DNA of 64,000 nt from Mucilaginibacter ginkgonis (lineage in GTDB: Bacteria; Bacteroidota; Bacteroidia; Sphingobacteriales; Sphingobacteriaceae). Below, piece after piece: positions 47,637 through 56,477 of the stretch (the stretch's first letter is position 1; each line of letters begins with the position of its first letter). The notes beneath the pieces are model-generated. The model was not told where the DNA came from. It did no database searches and worked only from the letters and a program-made list of their open reading frames with translations. Made by a program: the position numbers and the translations under genes. The DNA is taken from assembly GCF_009754905.2 (NCBI RefSeq), contig NZ_CP066775.1:3038001-3102000 (forward strand). Reading direction: 5' to 3'.

Positions 47637-49256
47637 TTATTCCCCCAATAAAGCTTTCAGCGTATCTATACTGTCCGCCTCTTCTTTGGGTTTATCTTGC
47701 CGCCAGCGCAAGATACGCGGAAAGCGCAACGCCACGCCAGATTTATGCCTGTTGGATTTATTAATACCCTCGAATCCTATCTCGAAAACCAACTCGGGTT
47801 TTACTGTACGCACCGGCCCGAACTTCTCCAGCGTATTACGTTTGATGAAATAATCCACCTTGTTGATCTCGGCATCAGTCAAACCTGAATAAGCTTTGGC
47901 AAACGGCACCAGCTTGTCGCCGTCCCATACGGCAAAGGTGTAATCAGTGTAGAGGTCTGCACGGCGGCCATGGCCTTTTTGCGCGTAGATCATCACCGCA
48001 TCTACTGATAGCGGGTCTATTTTCCACTTCCACCAATCCCCGCGGCGGCGGCCCACCTGGTAGGTGGCGCTCTTGCGTTTCAGCATGATACCTTCGGCTA
48101 TTTTCTCGCGCGATTGTCCACGGATTACTGCCAACTCATCCCACGAATTGAAAGTAATCAGCGGTGATATATTGAAGATGTTGGGATGAGGCGTTTGGCC
48201 GTGCAGCTCTTCCAAAAGCACGCGTCTTTCGGATTGGGTTTTGTAGCGAATATCCTCACCTGCATATTCCACGCAATCATATGCGATGAGCGAAACCGGG
48301 CTGTCTTCCAATATCTTTTTTGATAAATTCTTCCGCCCGATACGCGTTTGCAAAACAGCAAAGGGCAGGGGCAAGCCATCCCTAAAACTTAGTATCTCAC
48401 CATCTATCACTGTGCCGTTGGGCCAGGCTTGCATAAAAGGATGCAATTCGGGGAATTTTTCGGTAGCCAGGTCTTCGCCCCGGCTCCAAATAAATAATTG
48501 CCCATCGCGTTTGATCAATTGTGCACGTATACCGTCCCATTTCCATTCTGCCTGCCAGTCGGCAGCATCGCCCAGTGAGTTTTGCAGATCCTCTACGGAT
48601 TTCTGCACGGTTGAAGTTTCCTGGATGGGATAAGCCAAAAAGAACGGATAAGGCCTGGAGATGTCGTCTGCGGCTTGCTGCGGCTCAGCCAATTGGGCAT
48701 AAGTGTAGTCCTCAGGCGCCCAGTTACCCATAATGCGGTGGGTCATTACATTGGTATCAAGGCCTGCAATGTCGGCCAATGCCTTAACCACCAGGTTTTG
48801 TGATACCCCCACACGAAAGCTTCCCGTAAGCAATTTGTTAAATACAAAGCGTTCTTGCGTATCTAAATTATTCCAGGCGTTTTGCAGCCAGGCTTTTTTC
48901 TCATCGTCGGTTGCTGCAGCGATGGCATTTATCTCCGCGATCCATTCAGTTAACGTTTTACTGTTTGTCGATTCTGTATTCTGCGGAAAAAGCAATGCCA
49001 TGGTTTCGGCAAGATCGCCTACAACATGGTAACTCTCTTCAAACAACCAGGCAGGGATATTGAGCGACTCAATAGCCCACAACCGCACATTGGTACTGTT
49101 AATTGGCCTGCGTGGTTTGCGCCCGGTAAACAATGCCAGCATGTGCATCTTATCCGTATCGGGCACACGGTTAAAGTAATCCTTCAGGATCTTAACCTTC
49201 TCATTGGTTTTGTTGGTCTCATCCAGTGAGAGAAAAAGTTGGGCGAAAGCTTTCAT
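47637..49256 (-). CDS. ATP-dependent DNA ligase (cisplatin-damage-response type)
   Basis: A 539-residue ligase. The adenylated lysine lies in EWKWDGIRAQL (Lys at about residue 239), followed by WSRGEDLATEKFPEL and GEILSF, and motif V/VI region EGIMLKRKSATYQVGRRRGDWWKWK. Length and context match the ligase that accompanies an MBL-fold exonuclease in a known repair cassette. The start overlaps the exonuclease stop by four bases (ATGA), arguing for coupling. No primase or nuclease domain is fused, so it is not LigD. Confidence 0.92.
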   Translation of the reverse strand: MKAFAQLFLSLDETNKTNEKVKILKDYFNRVPDTDKMHMLALFTGRKPRRPINSTNVRLWAIESLNIPAWLFEESYHVVGDLAETMALLFPQNTESTNSKTLTEWIAEINAIAAATDDEKKAWLQNAWNNLDTQERFVFNKLLTGSFRVGVSQNLVVKALADIAGLDTNVMTHRIMGNWAPEDYTYAQLAEPQQAADDISRPYPFFLAYPIQETSTVQKSVEDLQNSLGDAADWQAEWKWDGIRAQLIKRDGQLFIWSRGEDLATEKFPELHPFMQAWPNGTVIDGEILSFRDGLPLPFAVLQTRIGRKNLSKKILEDSPVSLIAYDCVEYAGEDIRYKTQSERRVLLEELHGQTPHPNIFNISPLITFNSWDELAVIRGQSREKIAEGIMLKRKSATYQVGRRRGDWWKWKIDPLSVDAVMIYAQKGHGRRADLYTDYTFAVWDGDKLVPFAKAYSGLTDAEINKVDYFIKRNTLEKFGPVRTVKPELVFEIGFEGINKSNRHKSGVALRFPRILRWRQDKPKEEADSIDTLKALLGE

Positions 49257-50347
49257 GCGATCCCCGACCTCTCCCCGGCCCTCTCTTTTTGTTCAACATC
49301 AGATTCAGTGCTTTCTTTTTGTTCTCCTTCAGCAGGTTGAGGAGGCTCACCTTCATCATCTTCTGCGCCGTAAAGTGTATGCACCTCGCGGGCGTTAAAA
49401 CCAATCTCACTTAAATATCTCGTAAAGCTGGCGGTGTAGCCATGGGTGAGGTACACACACTCGCAGTCAGTAGCATCAATGGCACTGATAAGCCCGGTCC
49501 AGTCGGCATGGTCAGACAACACGAAGCCTCGGTCGGCAGCTCGGCGGCGCTTCGCGCCGCGAATGGCCATCCAGCCCGAGCAGTAGCCAAAACTATACGG
49601 CCCGAACTTACGCATCCAGGGCGTACCAACAGACGAAGGCGGCGCCAGGATGATACCTTTACGTACTTCATCTTTTATAGACTCTTTGGTGATGCGCTCC
49701 GTAGGATTTAAAATGATACCATTTCTTCGCAGCGCCTCATTGGTATTTTCAATTACACCATGGGTATATACTTTGCCGATGCTGAGATCAAGGTTTTGTA
49801 AGATGCGCTGCGCCTTACCAAGCGAGTAACCCGCTACAACGGTAGCCAACCCCCGTTCCACGTTATGCCGCCACCAATTGTTCATATCATCGAAAATCTG
49901 CGCCTGAGGCTTCCATTGGTAAACCGGCATCCCAAACGTGCATTCTGATATAAATTGATGGCACCGTACAGGTTCAAACGGCGCGCAAACACCATCGTCC
50001 TCGGTTTTATAATCGCCGGAAACCACCCAAACCTCGCCCTGGTATTCTATTCTTATTTGTGCCGAACCAATGACATGCCCTGCCGGGAACATGGAAATTT
50101 CCACGCCATTCTTCATCACCTTTTCACCGTATTCAACCGTTTGCAGGTTTATCTCGCCAAGCCGGTGGAGCATTACTTCGCGCGATAAGTGGTGAGCCAG
50201 GTAACGCTTATGACCGGGATAAGAGTGATCTGCATGGGCGTGAGTAATCACCGCGTCATCAACAGGCTTCCACGGGTCAACGTAAAACTTCCCTTTAGCG
50301 CAATAGATGCCCCTGTCCGTAAATTCAAGCAAAGGTGCTCTTGGCAT
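49253..50347 (-). CDS. ligase-associated MBL-fold DNA exonuclease
   Basis: About 364 residues from the ATG at 50347 (MPRAPLLEFTDRGIYC). Metal ligands HAHADH are near residue 33, and the beta-CASP-type region has GYSLGKAQRILQNL and LSDHADW. It belongs to the exonuclease family found with ATP-dependent ligases; an Artemis/SNM1-like role in end trimming is inferred. The tail after YGAEDDEG is a low-complexity acidic stretch, and its last residues are encoded by a dispersed repeat word. Upstream start adds eight residues of weak support. Confidence 0.9.
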   Translation of the reverse strand: MPRAPLLEFTDRGIYCAKGKFYVDPWKPVDDAVITHAHADHSYPGHKRYLAHHLSREVMLHRLGEINLQTVEYGEKVMKNGVEISMFPAGHVIGSAQIRIEYQGEVWVVSGDYKTEDDGVCAPFEPVRCHQFISECTFGMPVYQWKPQAQIFDDMNNWWRHNVERGLATVVAGYSLGKAQRILQNLDLSIGKVYTHGVIENTNEALRRNGIILNPTERITKESIKDEVRKGIILAPPSSVGTPWMRKFGPYSFGYCSGWMAIRGAKRRRAADRGFVLSDHADWTGLISAIDATDCECVYLTHGYTASFTRYLSEIGFNAREVHTLYGAEDDEGEPPQPAEGEQKESTESDVEQKERAGERSGIA

Positions 50348-50465
50348 ATAGCAATAACGGCGCTTACGCACATTAGTTTTAAAGCGGCGATGAACACATT
50401 ATTGATGTCGTAAATCACCCGTTATTTTGTCGGGTTCAATACTTACACGATTATCGGTCTCAACT

Positions 50466-50473
50466 TACATTTG
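50466..50473 (+). promoter_or_regulatory. -7 promoter element for VOC/DinB operon
   Basis: TACATTTG perfectly matches TAnnTTTG, 22 bases before the ATG at 50496. It lies inside a longer possible reading frame and therefore helps to decide the start. Confidence 0.6.
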
Positions 50474-50495
50474 TATCATACCAAACAATAAAAAT

Positions 50496-50903
50496 ATGGC
50501 AACTCAAATTTTTGTTAACCTGCCGGTTAAAGACCTTGACAAGTCAATGTCTTTTTTTGAGGCCCTGGGCTATCACTTTAATCCGCAGTTCACTAATGAC
50601 CAGGCAGCATGTATGGTGATCAGCGATACCATTTATGCTATGCTGGTAACACATCCTTTCTTTGCTACCTTTACCGATAAGGCCATTGCGGACGCTACCC
50701 AAACTACAGAAGTGCTGGTTTGCCTTTCTGCGGAAAGCAAAGACGCGGTGAATAGCATGGTAGAGAAAGCGGTGAACGCAGGTGGCAAAACAACGCGGCA
50801 ACCAACAGACTACGGCTGGATGTATGGTTGGGGATTTAATGACCTTGACGGACACATCTGGGAAGTTGCCTGGATGGATATAGCAAACATGCCAAAACCA
50901 TAA
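50496..50903 (+). CDS. VOC (glyoxalase-like) family protein
   Basis: A 135-residue protein with one VOC domain. MATQIFVNLPVKDLDKSMSFFEALGY and the C-terminal GWGFNDLDGHIWEVAWMD with the metal-site glutamate are typical. The start at 50496 is chosen because the promoter element lies just upstream, making an ATG at 50427 impossible to transcribe. Enzyme activity is unknown. Co-transcribed with the DinB gene four bases downstream. Confidence 0.9.
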   Translation: MATQIFVNLPVKDLDKSMSFFEALGYHFNPQFTNDQAACMVISDTIYAMLVTHPFFATFTDKAIADATQTTEVLVCLSAESKDAVNSMVEKAVNAGGKTTRQPTDYGWMYGWGFNDLDGHIWEVAWMDIANMPKP

Positions 50904-50907
50904 CACC

Positions 50908-51405
50908 ATGAATAAATTAGCAAAAGAATTTAAAGCTGTAAGTTTAGATCTGAAACAAACGATCCATAATTTCGATGACGAGCAGTTTAATAAAGTGCCG
51001 GGCATAGGCGGCTGGACGGCGGGCCAGGCCGCTGAGCACATCCATAAATCGATGCGCGGACTTCCGCTGTTACTAATGCGCAATACCGTGCCATCAACAC
51101 GCGAACCGGAGCAGCATGTAAAAACTTTGCGGGACATGTTTCTTGATTTTGAGGCGAAGTATGAGGCAGCGCCGGCATTGCAACCATCGACAGACCATCA
51201 TGACAAAGATGATCTGGAGCAGAAGATCGTTTCTATATTGGATAAACTTGCAGAAATCGCCGCGACAGAAGACCTTACTCAATTGTGTACCGGCTTTGAA
51301 TTCCCTACCATAGGTCAGCTTACGCGCAGCGAAATGCTCAATTTTACCAGTGCGCATACGCAAAGGCACATCCACCAGATGAAAAAGATCAAAGAAGTTT
51401 TATAA
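50908..51405 (+). CDS. DinB family protein
   Basis: A 165-residue four-helix DinB/YfiT-type protein. Metal-ligand His residues are visible in GQAAEHIHKS and at the C-terminal SAHTQRHIHQM. The family includes bacillithiol and mycothiol transferases as well as proteins of unknown activity. Given the bacilliredoxin gene elsewhere in this window, a thiol transferase is one possibility. Ends at a strong terminator. Confidence 0.88.
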   Translation: MNKLAKEFKAVSLDLKQTIHNFDDEQFNKVPGIGGWTAGQAAEHIHKSMRGLPLLLMRNTVPSTREPEQHVKTLRDMFLDFEAKYEAAPALQPSTDHHDKDDLEQKIVSILDKLAEIAATEDLTQLCTGFEFPTIGQLTRSEMLNFTSAHTQRHIHQMKKIKEVL

Positions 51406-51416
51406 CCAATTTCTTG

Positions 51417-51457
51417 TAAACGAACACAGCCCGCAAGTTGCGGGCTGTGTTCGTTTA
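51417..51457. terminator. bidirectional terminator between DinB gene and tail-specific protease
   Basis: Perfect 19-base arms TAAACGAACACAGCCCGCA with a three-base loop. Faces two convergent genes and is followed by T-rich sequence on both strands. Confidence 0.9.
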
Positions 51458-51470
51458 TGTTAAACTATTA

Positions 51471-53606
51471 TTATGGATCGACCTTTGTTGGTGCAGCGGT
51501 CATCTTATTTCCCATGCTGGCATAATCAGTAACGATTTGGCCCGCTTCATATTTTAAGAAATCAAGGTCTTCATTCTTAGGGCGCGGAGCTCCCTTTTTC
51601 AATGGCTGTAAGCCCATCGCAACCCGGCGCTGATTATCATGCTCAAGGCTGCGTGCTTCGTCGGCATCACGTTTTTGCTTCAATTGCTGTTCATTAAGGG
51701 TGATGCTTTTTTCAGCATCCCGTTTTTTGAAATCGGCGATATCTTCCAGCAAATATTTATAGCTCACGTTGTTTGCCATACGGCTGTTGTGCATTTGCTT
51801 TAAAGTTGGCAATACGGCGCTAAAGTCGCCCACTTTGCTGTACGGGCTTGGCTGTATCATATCGTATGGTAACGCGGATGGTTCGGTATCTTCGCCATAT
51901 TTATCCAATGGGATAATTGCCGGGAAGCTAATGTCAGGTGTAACACCTTTATGCTGCGTACTGCCGCCGCTGATGCGGTAAAACTTGGCCATTGTCAAAT
52001 TCAACTGACCAAATTTAGACTGTGAGCCTGCAACCTTTTGTTTATTGGTTACACGGGCGATCATGTCGCTAACCGATGGGCTGATCACCTGGTCAAGGTC
52101 AATTACACTTTGTACAGTGCCCTTACCGTAAGTCTGGGTTCCGATAATTAAAGCGCGCCCATAATCTTGCATGGCACCTGCAAATATCTCTGATGCTGAT
52201 GCGCTGAATCGGTCTGTTAAAACTGCCATCGGACCTGTCCATGCTATTGCCGGATCTTCGTCCTGGTCAACTTCAATTTTATTTTTTACATCCCTAACCT
52301 GTACAACCGGACCTGTTTTAATGAACAAGCCGCTTAGATCGATTGCCTCCACCAAAGAGCCGCCGCCATTTTGGCGAAGGTCCATTACTACGCCATCAAC
52401 GTTTTGCCTCTTTAATGTATCCAGGATTAGCTTAACGTCACGGGTGGTGCTTTTATAATTAGGGTCACCGGCTTTGTAAGCGGCAAAATCAATATAAAAC
52501 GCCGGTACATTTATGATGCCTATTTTATACGTGCGGCCATTCTCGTTATAAGTTTTAATTTCTTTCTTTACCGACTGATCCTGCACCACAATTTTTTCGC
52601 GAACCAACTCTACCACGTGTGGCTTATCTGCCAGGCTTTTTCCTTTTGACAATAATTTCAATCGAACCAAGGTTCCCTTCGCGCCACGTATTAACGTTAT
52701 CGCGTTATCAACCCTCCAGCCAATAATATCCTGAAACTCGCCGTTGGCGCCCTGGGCTACCGCGACTATACGGTCGTCAACATAGATCTGCTTGCTCTTG
52801 TCTGCCGGCCCGCCCGGAACAATACTTTTTATAGTTACATAATCATTTTCCGATGCGAGTGTAGCCCCAATACCTTCCAGTGTCTTAGACATCTCAATAT
52901 TGAACTGCGCAGCATTTGCCGGGTTGAAGTAGGTTGTGTGCGGATCGATAGAATTAGTCACCGCGTCCATAAAGAATTGAAAAACGTCCTGGTTGTTCAG
53001 TTTATTAAACTGACTTATCAGGTTCTCGTAACGCTTTTTGAGCGTCTCTTTATTTTTGGCTTCATCTGCGCTGGCCAACCTAAGATTTAACAAGTCGTAT
53101 TTTACACGTTTTGTCCACAAGACATTCATGTCTGCTTCTGAAGCGACAAAAGGCAGGCTATCACGGTCGTAAACAAAGTCCTCATTCTGGTTGAAATCGA
53201 ATTTGTTGTTCAATTGCGAAAGTGAATATTTGATGCGATCGTTATAACGTTTCTTGTACACGTTAAACATTTGGAATACATCATTGAGATTACCTTCCTG
53301 AATGTCATCGTCCAGTTTCAATTTATAAGTTTCAAATTGTTTTACATCTGATGCTAACAGGTAGTTGTGGTTTTCATCTAAAGATTTGAGGTAACGGTTA
53401 TAAATGATCTTGGACAAAGAATCATCAAGCGGAACCTTTTTATAATTATAACGGCTGATGAGGCTAGCCACTTCCTTTAATACCACGCTTTGTTGCGCAT
53501 CGGGCTGCAGATCTCCGGGTGTAGTAACAGGCACTTTTTGGCTTGGAGCGGCATTGCAGGCCAGAGCGGCGCCCAGCACAACCAGCATATAAAATCTCTT
53601 GAACAT
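51471..53606 (-). CDS. prc: tail-specific (carboxy-terminal processing) protease, lipoprotein
   Basis: A 711-residue S41 protease from the ATG at 53606; MFKRFYMLVVLGAALACNA ends in a lipobox-like AALAC, so it is probably a periplasmic lipoprotein. An upstream start would push this inward by 13 residues. PDZ domain lies around GGPADKSKQIYVDDRIVAVA. The catalytic Ser is in DRFSASASEIFAGA and Lys in GTQTYGKGTVQ. The DUF3340-type C-terminus is present. It removes or trims misfolded or processed periplasmic proteins. Confidence 0.93.
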   Translation of the reverse strand: MFKRFYMLVVLGAALACNAAPSQKVPVTTPGDLQPDAQQSVVLKEVASLISRYNYKKVPLDDSLSKIIYNRYLKSLDENHNYLLASDVKQFETYKLKLDDDIQEGNLNDVFQMFNVYKKRYNDRIKYSLSQLNNKFDFNQNEDFVYDRDSLPFVASEADMNVLWTKRVKYDLLNLRLASADEAKNKETLKKRYENLISQFNKLNNQDVFQFFMDAVTNSIDPHTTYFNPANAAQFNIEMSKTLEGIGATLASENDYVTIKSIVPGGPADKSKQIYVDDRIVAVAQGANGEFQDIIGWRVDNAITLIRGAKGTLVRLKLLSKGKSLADKPHVVELVREKIVVQDQSVKKEIKTYNENGRTYKIGIINVPAFYIDFAAYKAGDPNYKSTTRDVKLILDTLKRQNVDGVVMDLRQNGGGSLVEAIDLSGLFIKTGPVVQVRDVKNKIEVDQDEDPAIAWTGPMAVLTDRFSASASEIFAGAMQDYGRALIIGTQTYGKGTVQSVIDLDQVISPSVSDMIARVTNKQKVAGSQSKFGQLNLTMAKFYRISGGSTQHKGVTPDISFPAIIPLDKYGEDTEPSALPYDMIQPSPYSKVGDFSAVLPTLKQMHNSRMANNVSYKYLLEDIADFKKRDAEKSITLNEQQLKQKRDADEARSLEHDNQRRVAMGLQPLKKGAPRPKNEDLDFLKYEAGQIVTDYASMGNKMTAAPTKVDP

Positions 53607-53675
53607 ATCTTTTACTGTATTTAAACCGAGGGTGTTATCAAACATTGATAAGAAACTATGAAACGCTAAAGTATA

Positions 53676-53704
53676 TAAAAAGAGACAGCCACAAAGCTGT
53701 CTCT
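53676..53704 (-). terminator. terminator of the 53783-54379 gene
   Basis: Minus strand stem AGAGACAGC/GCTGTCTCT with a six-base loop, followed by TTTTTATA. Confidence 0.85.
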
Positions 53705-53782
53705 CATTTTTACTAATACAATATTACGTTATAATGTTTCAAATATTGTCAAGAAGCATTGCCGGTGGCGCAGCAATGGCTA

Positions 53783-54379
53783 TCAGTTTACTGACGCTGT
53801 TTCTGCTTTGGCGTTGCTGGCGTAGCGTAACTCTGTTTTGGTGTTGAGCACACGGCTAAGCTGAATGGCTTTCAACTTTTTTTCTACGCTGATCACGTCT
53901 GTCAACCAGCCATGTGCCGATGCCATGTCGCGCGCCTCGAACAGGTCGTCCTGGGCAAGGACGAAATCGCCTATCTTCGATTTAACTTCAGCGAGATTAA
54001 GCAGGTTACTGATGGTTAGCTTATCGTTGTTTTGCTGACGCGATAACATGTTGCTTTGCAAAAAGAACCACTTGGCTTCTGAGTACCTGCCTTGTTGAAT
54101 ATACAATTGTGCAAGCTCGCTAAAATTGTAACTAGCCAAGTCATAAACCCTAAAGCGCATATTATGCTGAGCGGTTTTCATCACTGTATTTTCGGCAAGC
54201 TCTAAGCTGTACTCGCTCTGCGCAAGGTAAGTCCGTTTTAATTTAACGACCTTATTTACCTTTTTAGAAAATCCCTTAATGGTATTATCCGTAACCGGGC
54301 TGAGCTGAGGGTAACGCTCATTTTTTGCCGAAGCAGACATAGTTAAAGCACAAAAACAAACAAGTAGGATTGCCTTCAT
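53783..54379 (-). CDS. exported TPR-like protein
   Basis: A 198-residue protein with signal peptide ending SASA (about residue 18). Three helical pairs resemble TPRs, e.g. SYNFSELAQLYIQQGRYSEA and ISNLLNLAEVKSKIGDFVLA. No catalytic domain. Function unknown. Its -7 element is embedded in an AT-rich palindrome, so it is likely regulated. It has its own terminator. Confidence 0.8.
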   Translation of the reverse strand: MKAILLVCFCALTMSASAKNERYPQLSPVTDNTIKGFSKKVNKVVKLKRTYLAQSEYSLELAENTVMKTAQHNMRFRVYDLASYNFSELAQLYIQQGRYSEAKWFFLQSNMLSRQQNNDKLTISNLLNLAEVKSKIGDFVLAQDDLFEARDMASAHGWLTDVISVEKKLKAIQLSRVLNTKTELRYASNAKAETASVN

Positions 54380-54404
54380 AAATTTTTTGCCCTGGGTTTA
54401 ATCA

Positions 54405-54449
54405 AATTAATTAGTAAGCAAATATAATAAATCGTTTGCTTAATTAATT
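54405..54449 (-). promoter_or_regulatory. palindrome enclosing -7 element of the 54379 gene
   Basis: AATTAATTA...AAGCAAA pairs with TTTGCTTAATTAATT around a 12-base loop. The minus strand carries TATATTTG (54419-54426), a perfect TAnnTTTG, within it. Could be an operator or, less likely, a weak terminator of the upstream isoaspartyl peptidase gene. Confidence 0.5.
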
Positions 54450-54476
54450 ATCATCAACACGTAAATATAGCAGTTA

Positions 54477-55319
54477 CTAATTGAAAACCTGCACGTTGCC
54501 ATCATGACTTGCCCACACCATGTACGGATGTGTGTCGGCATGAAAAACATCGCCATTCTTCGCAATACCTATCACGCCGGCAAAGCCATCGTAAGGCTTC
54601 ATTTCATCAAGCGTTTTCTTAGTCGCCGCTTCAATAGTAAATCCGTCGGTAACCCTGGTTACAATGGTAGACGCTACGGAAGCGCTTACAATATCCTCTC
54701 CCACGCCCGTGCAAGAGATTCCGGCAAATTGATTAGCATAATTACCTGCCGTTGTCGCTGAGTCGCTCACGCGCCCAGGCATTTCAAATCCCTTGCCGCC
54801 TGTCGACGTTCCGGCTGCAATATTCCCCTCAGCGTCCAGCGCCACACAGCCAACCGTTCCCAAGCGGATGGAATCGCTAAGCTTCTTTTCGTATTCCTGC
54901 CTGCGCTGCGAAATTTCGGGGTTGTAATGTTCAAAGCCATGTTCTCGTGCAAAATCTTGTCCGCCTGTGCCGCTCAGCACGCGGTCAGGGAATGCCATCA
55001 ACTTTTCCGCAACCTGGATGGGGTTTTTTATGTCCTCAACATTTATCACGCCGGACAGCTTTTGCGTTTTTCCATCCATTAATGCGGCACTAAGCCTGAT
55101 CTTCCCATCGCTTTGTATCTGCGAGCCTGTACCTGCATTAAAGAGGTCGCAGTCCTCCAACAAAGAAACTGTGTAAACCACGGTTTCCGTAGCAGTATGT
55201 GTTTGTAAATACTCGTAACCTTTGGTCACGATATCACGCAAAGCCTCCTGTTTCGCCTTTTTGACTTCCTGGTTGGTAAGCGATTCGCTAAAAAATCCGC
55301 CGTGTATAATGAGTTTCAT
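54477..55319 (-). CDS. isoaspartyl peptidase/L-asparaginase (Ntn hydrolase)
   Basis: A 280-residue plant-type asparaginase. The nucleophilic Thr after self-cleavage is T155 in RLGTVGCVALD, followed by STGGKGFEMPGRVSDS and CTGVGEDI typical of the family. Here it sits next to cyanophycinase, so it probably hydrolyses beta-Asp-Arg dipeptides released from cyanophycin, yielding aspartate and arginine. Starts just before a dispersed repeat that separates it from cphB. Confidence 0.93.
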   Translation of the reverse strand: MKLIIHGGFFSESLTNQEVKKAKQEALRDIVTKGYEYLQTHTATETVVYTVSLLEDCDLFNAGTGSQIQSDGKIRLSAALMDGKTQKLSGVINVEDIKNPIQVAEKLMAFPDRVLSGTGGQDFAREHGFEHYNPEISQRRQEYEKKLSDSIRLGTVGCVALDAEGNIAAGTSTGGKGFEMPGRVSDSATTAGNYANQFAGISCTGVGEDIVSASVASTIVTRVTDGFTIEAATKKTLDEMKPYDGFAGVIGIAKNGDVFHADTHPYMVWASHDGNVQVFN

Positions 55320-55323
55320 TTAA

Positions 55324-55414
55324 CCTCTTCCTAACCCTCTCCAAAGGAGAGGGAACTAAAATTTACTAACATCCCCAACCTCAAGCCCTCTCCTTTGGAG
55401 AGGGTTGGGTGAGG
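55324..55414. repeat. inverted dispersed repeat between cphB and isoaspartyl peptidase genes
   Basis: AACCCTCTCCAAAGGAGAGGG and CCCTCTCCTTTGGAGAGGGTT form opposite ends of an element with outer CCTC/GAGG ends. It fills essentially the whole gap and reaches the cphB stop. Confidence 0.65.
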
Positions 55415-56326
55415 CTACCTGTCAGGTGCCTGCAAATAAACGCCGTCTTCTACAAGCACAGCTTTTTTAATAAATAGTTTTTTCTGCTCCAGATCGTATT
55501 TGTCAAAAATGGACATCACATGCACGCGCAAGCTTTCTATAGAAATTGGCGAACCCAATTCGACATTATAAATATTGGTTTCTACAATGTTGCGTCCATC
55601 AACCAAAATAATCAACCCGGAACCTATTGCTTCCATCATGTAACCTTCGGTTATGAGCAAGCCTGTGTCTTCACCCAAACCAATGCCCAGGATACCCGGG
55701 TTACTGGCAACCGCATAAAATAAGCGGCCAATGCGGCCGCGCTGTACAAAGTGTGTATCAATAAAGACCGAGTCTATGAAACCAAGGCCTGCGGTGATCT
55801 GAACCTCGCCTTTTATCAAAGCCTCGTTAGCTTGCCCGCGATAGATCATATTCGCTGACGCGGCCGCGGCGCCGGCAGATGTGCCTGCTATAACGAAAGC
55901 TTCGTCCTGGTAGCGCTGTTTTAATATCTGCAGAAATTGCGTGCCGCCAAATATAGAGGTGAGGCGCAGCTGGTCGCCGCCGCTGAACATCACTACATCT
56001 GCTTTGCGGATACGTTCAAGGTATTCCTCTTTGCCGGCATCTTCGCGTGTGCGGATGTCGAGGATATTTACGTTGATGACGTTTAACTGATTAAAAGCCT
56101 GGATATATTCTACGCCAACCAGTTCGGGTATTTGCGAAGCCGTGGTAATTACTTCCACATGTACGCCTTCTTCTTTGCCGGATTCTGTTATAATGCGGCG
56201 AAGTATCCCGCGCTCGAAAAATTTAAGTCTATTAAGCGGCTGATTGGTGTATTCAAGCGCGCCTAAACTACTACCCATGTCAACCGCACCGCCAATTATG
56301 ATTAATTTCCCTTTGGGTGCTGCCAT
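55415..56326 (-). CDS. cphB: cyanophycinase
   Basis: A 303-residue serine exopeptidase related to dipeptidase E. The nucleophile is S150 in AGTSAGAAAA, and the catalytic His is probably in IDTHFVQRGRIGRL (about residue 192). GGAVDMG at the N-terminus and MFSGGDQLRL are family features. It cuts cyanophycin to beta-Asp-Arg dipeptides. Divergent from cphA and upstream of the isoaspartyl peptidase gene, giving a compact synthesis/degradation locus. No signal peptide, consistent with acting on cytoplasmic granules. Confidence 0.95.
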   Translation of the reverse strand: MAAPKGKLIIIGGAVDMGSSLGALEYTNQPLNRLKFFERGILRRIITESGKEEGVHVEVITTASQIPELVGVEYIQAFNQLNVINVNILDIRTREDAGKEEYLERIRKADVVMFSGGDQLRLTSIFGGTQFLQILKQRYQDEAFVIAGTSAGAAAASANMIYRGQANEALIKGEVQITAGLGFIDSVFIDTHFVQRGRIGRLFYAVASNPGILGIGLGEDTGLLITEGYMMEAIGSGLIILVDGRNIVETNIYNVELGSPISIESLRVHVMSIFDKYDLEQKKLFIKKAVLVEDGVYLQAPDR

Positions 56327-56477
56327 TTTGTTGTCCTCTATTACAAATTAACAAAAAAAGCGGGTAAAGCAGCCGGTTTTAAAACAAATATTGCAATTCT
56401 GGCTTAAAAGTTTTTATCGCGTTACGCCAATTAGTAGCTTTAGAATTATAACTACTACCATCACTTGTCAAACTACT

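Noticed and set aside
53636-53650. TATCAAACATTGATA palindrome upstream of the tail-specific protease
   Set aside because: Short arms in AT-rich DNA, likely by chance; spacing does not match a known regulator box.
56391-56477. 29-codon extension of CphA
   Set aside because: Not similar to CphA N-termini and it contains the likely promoter element.
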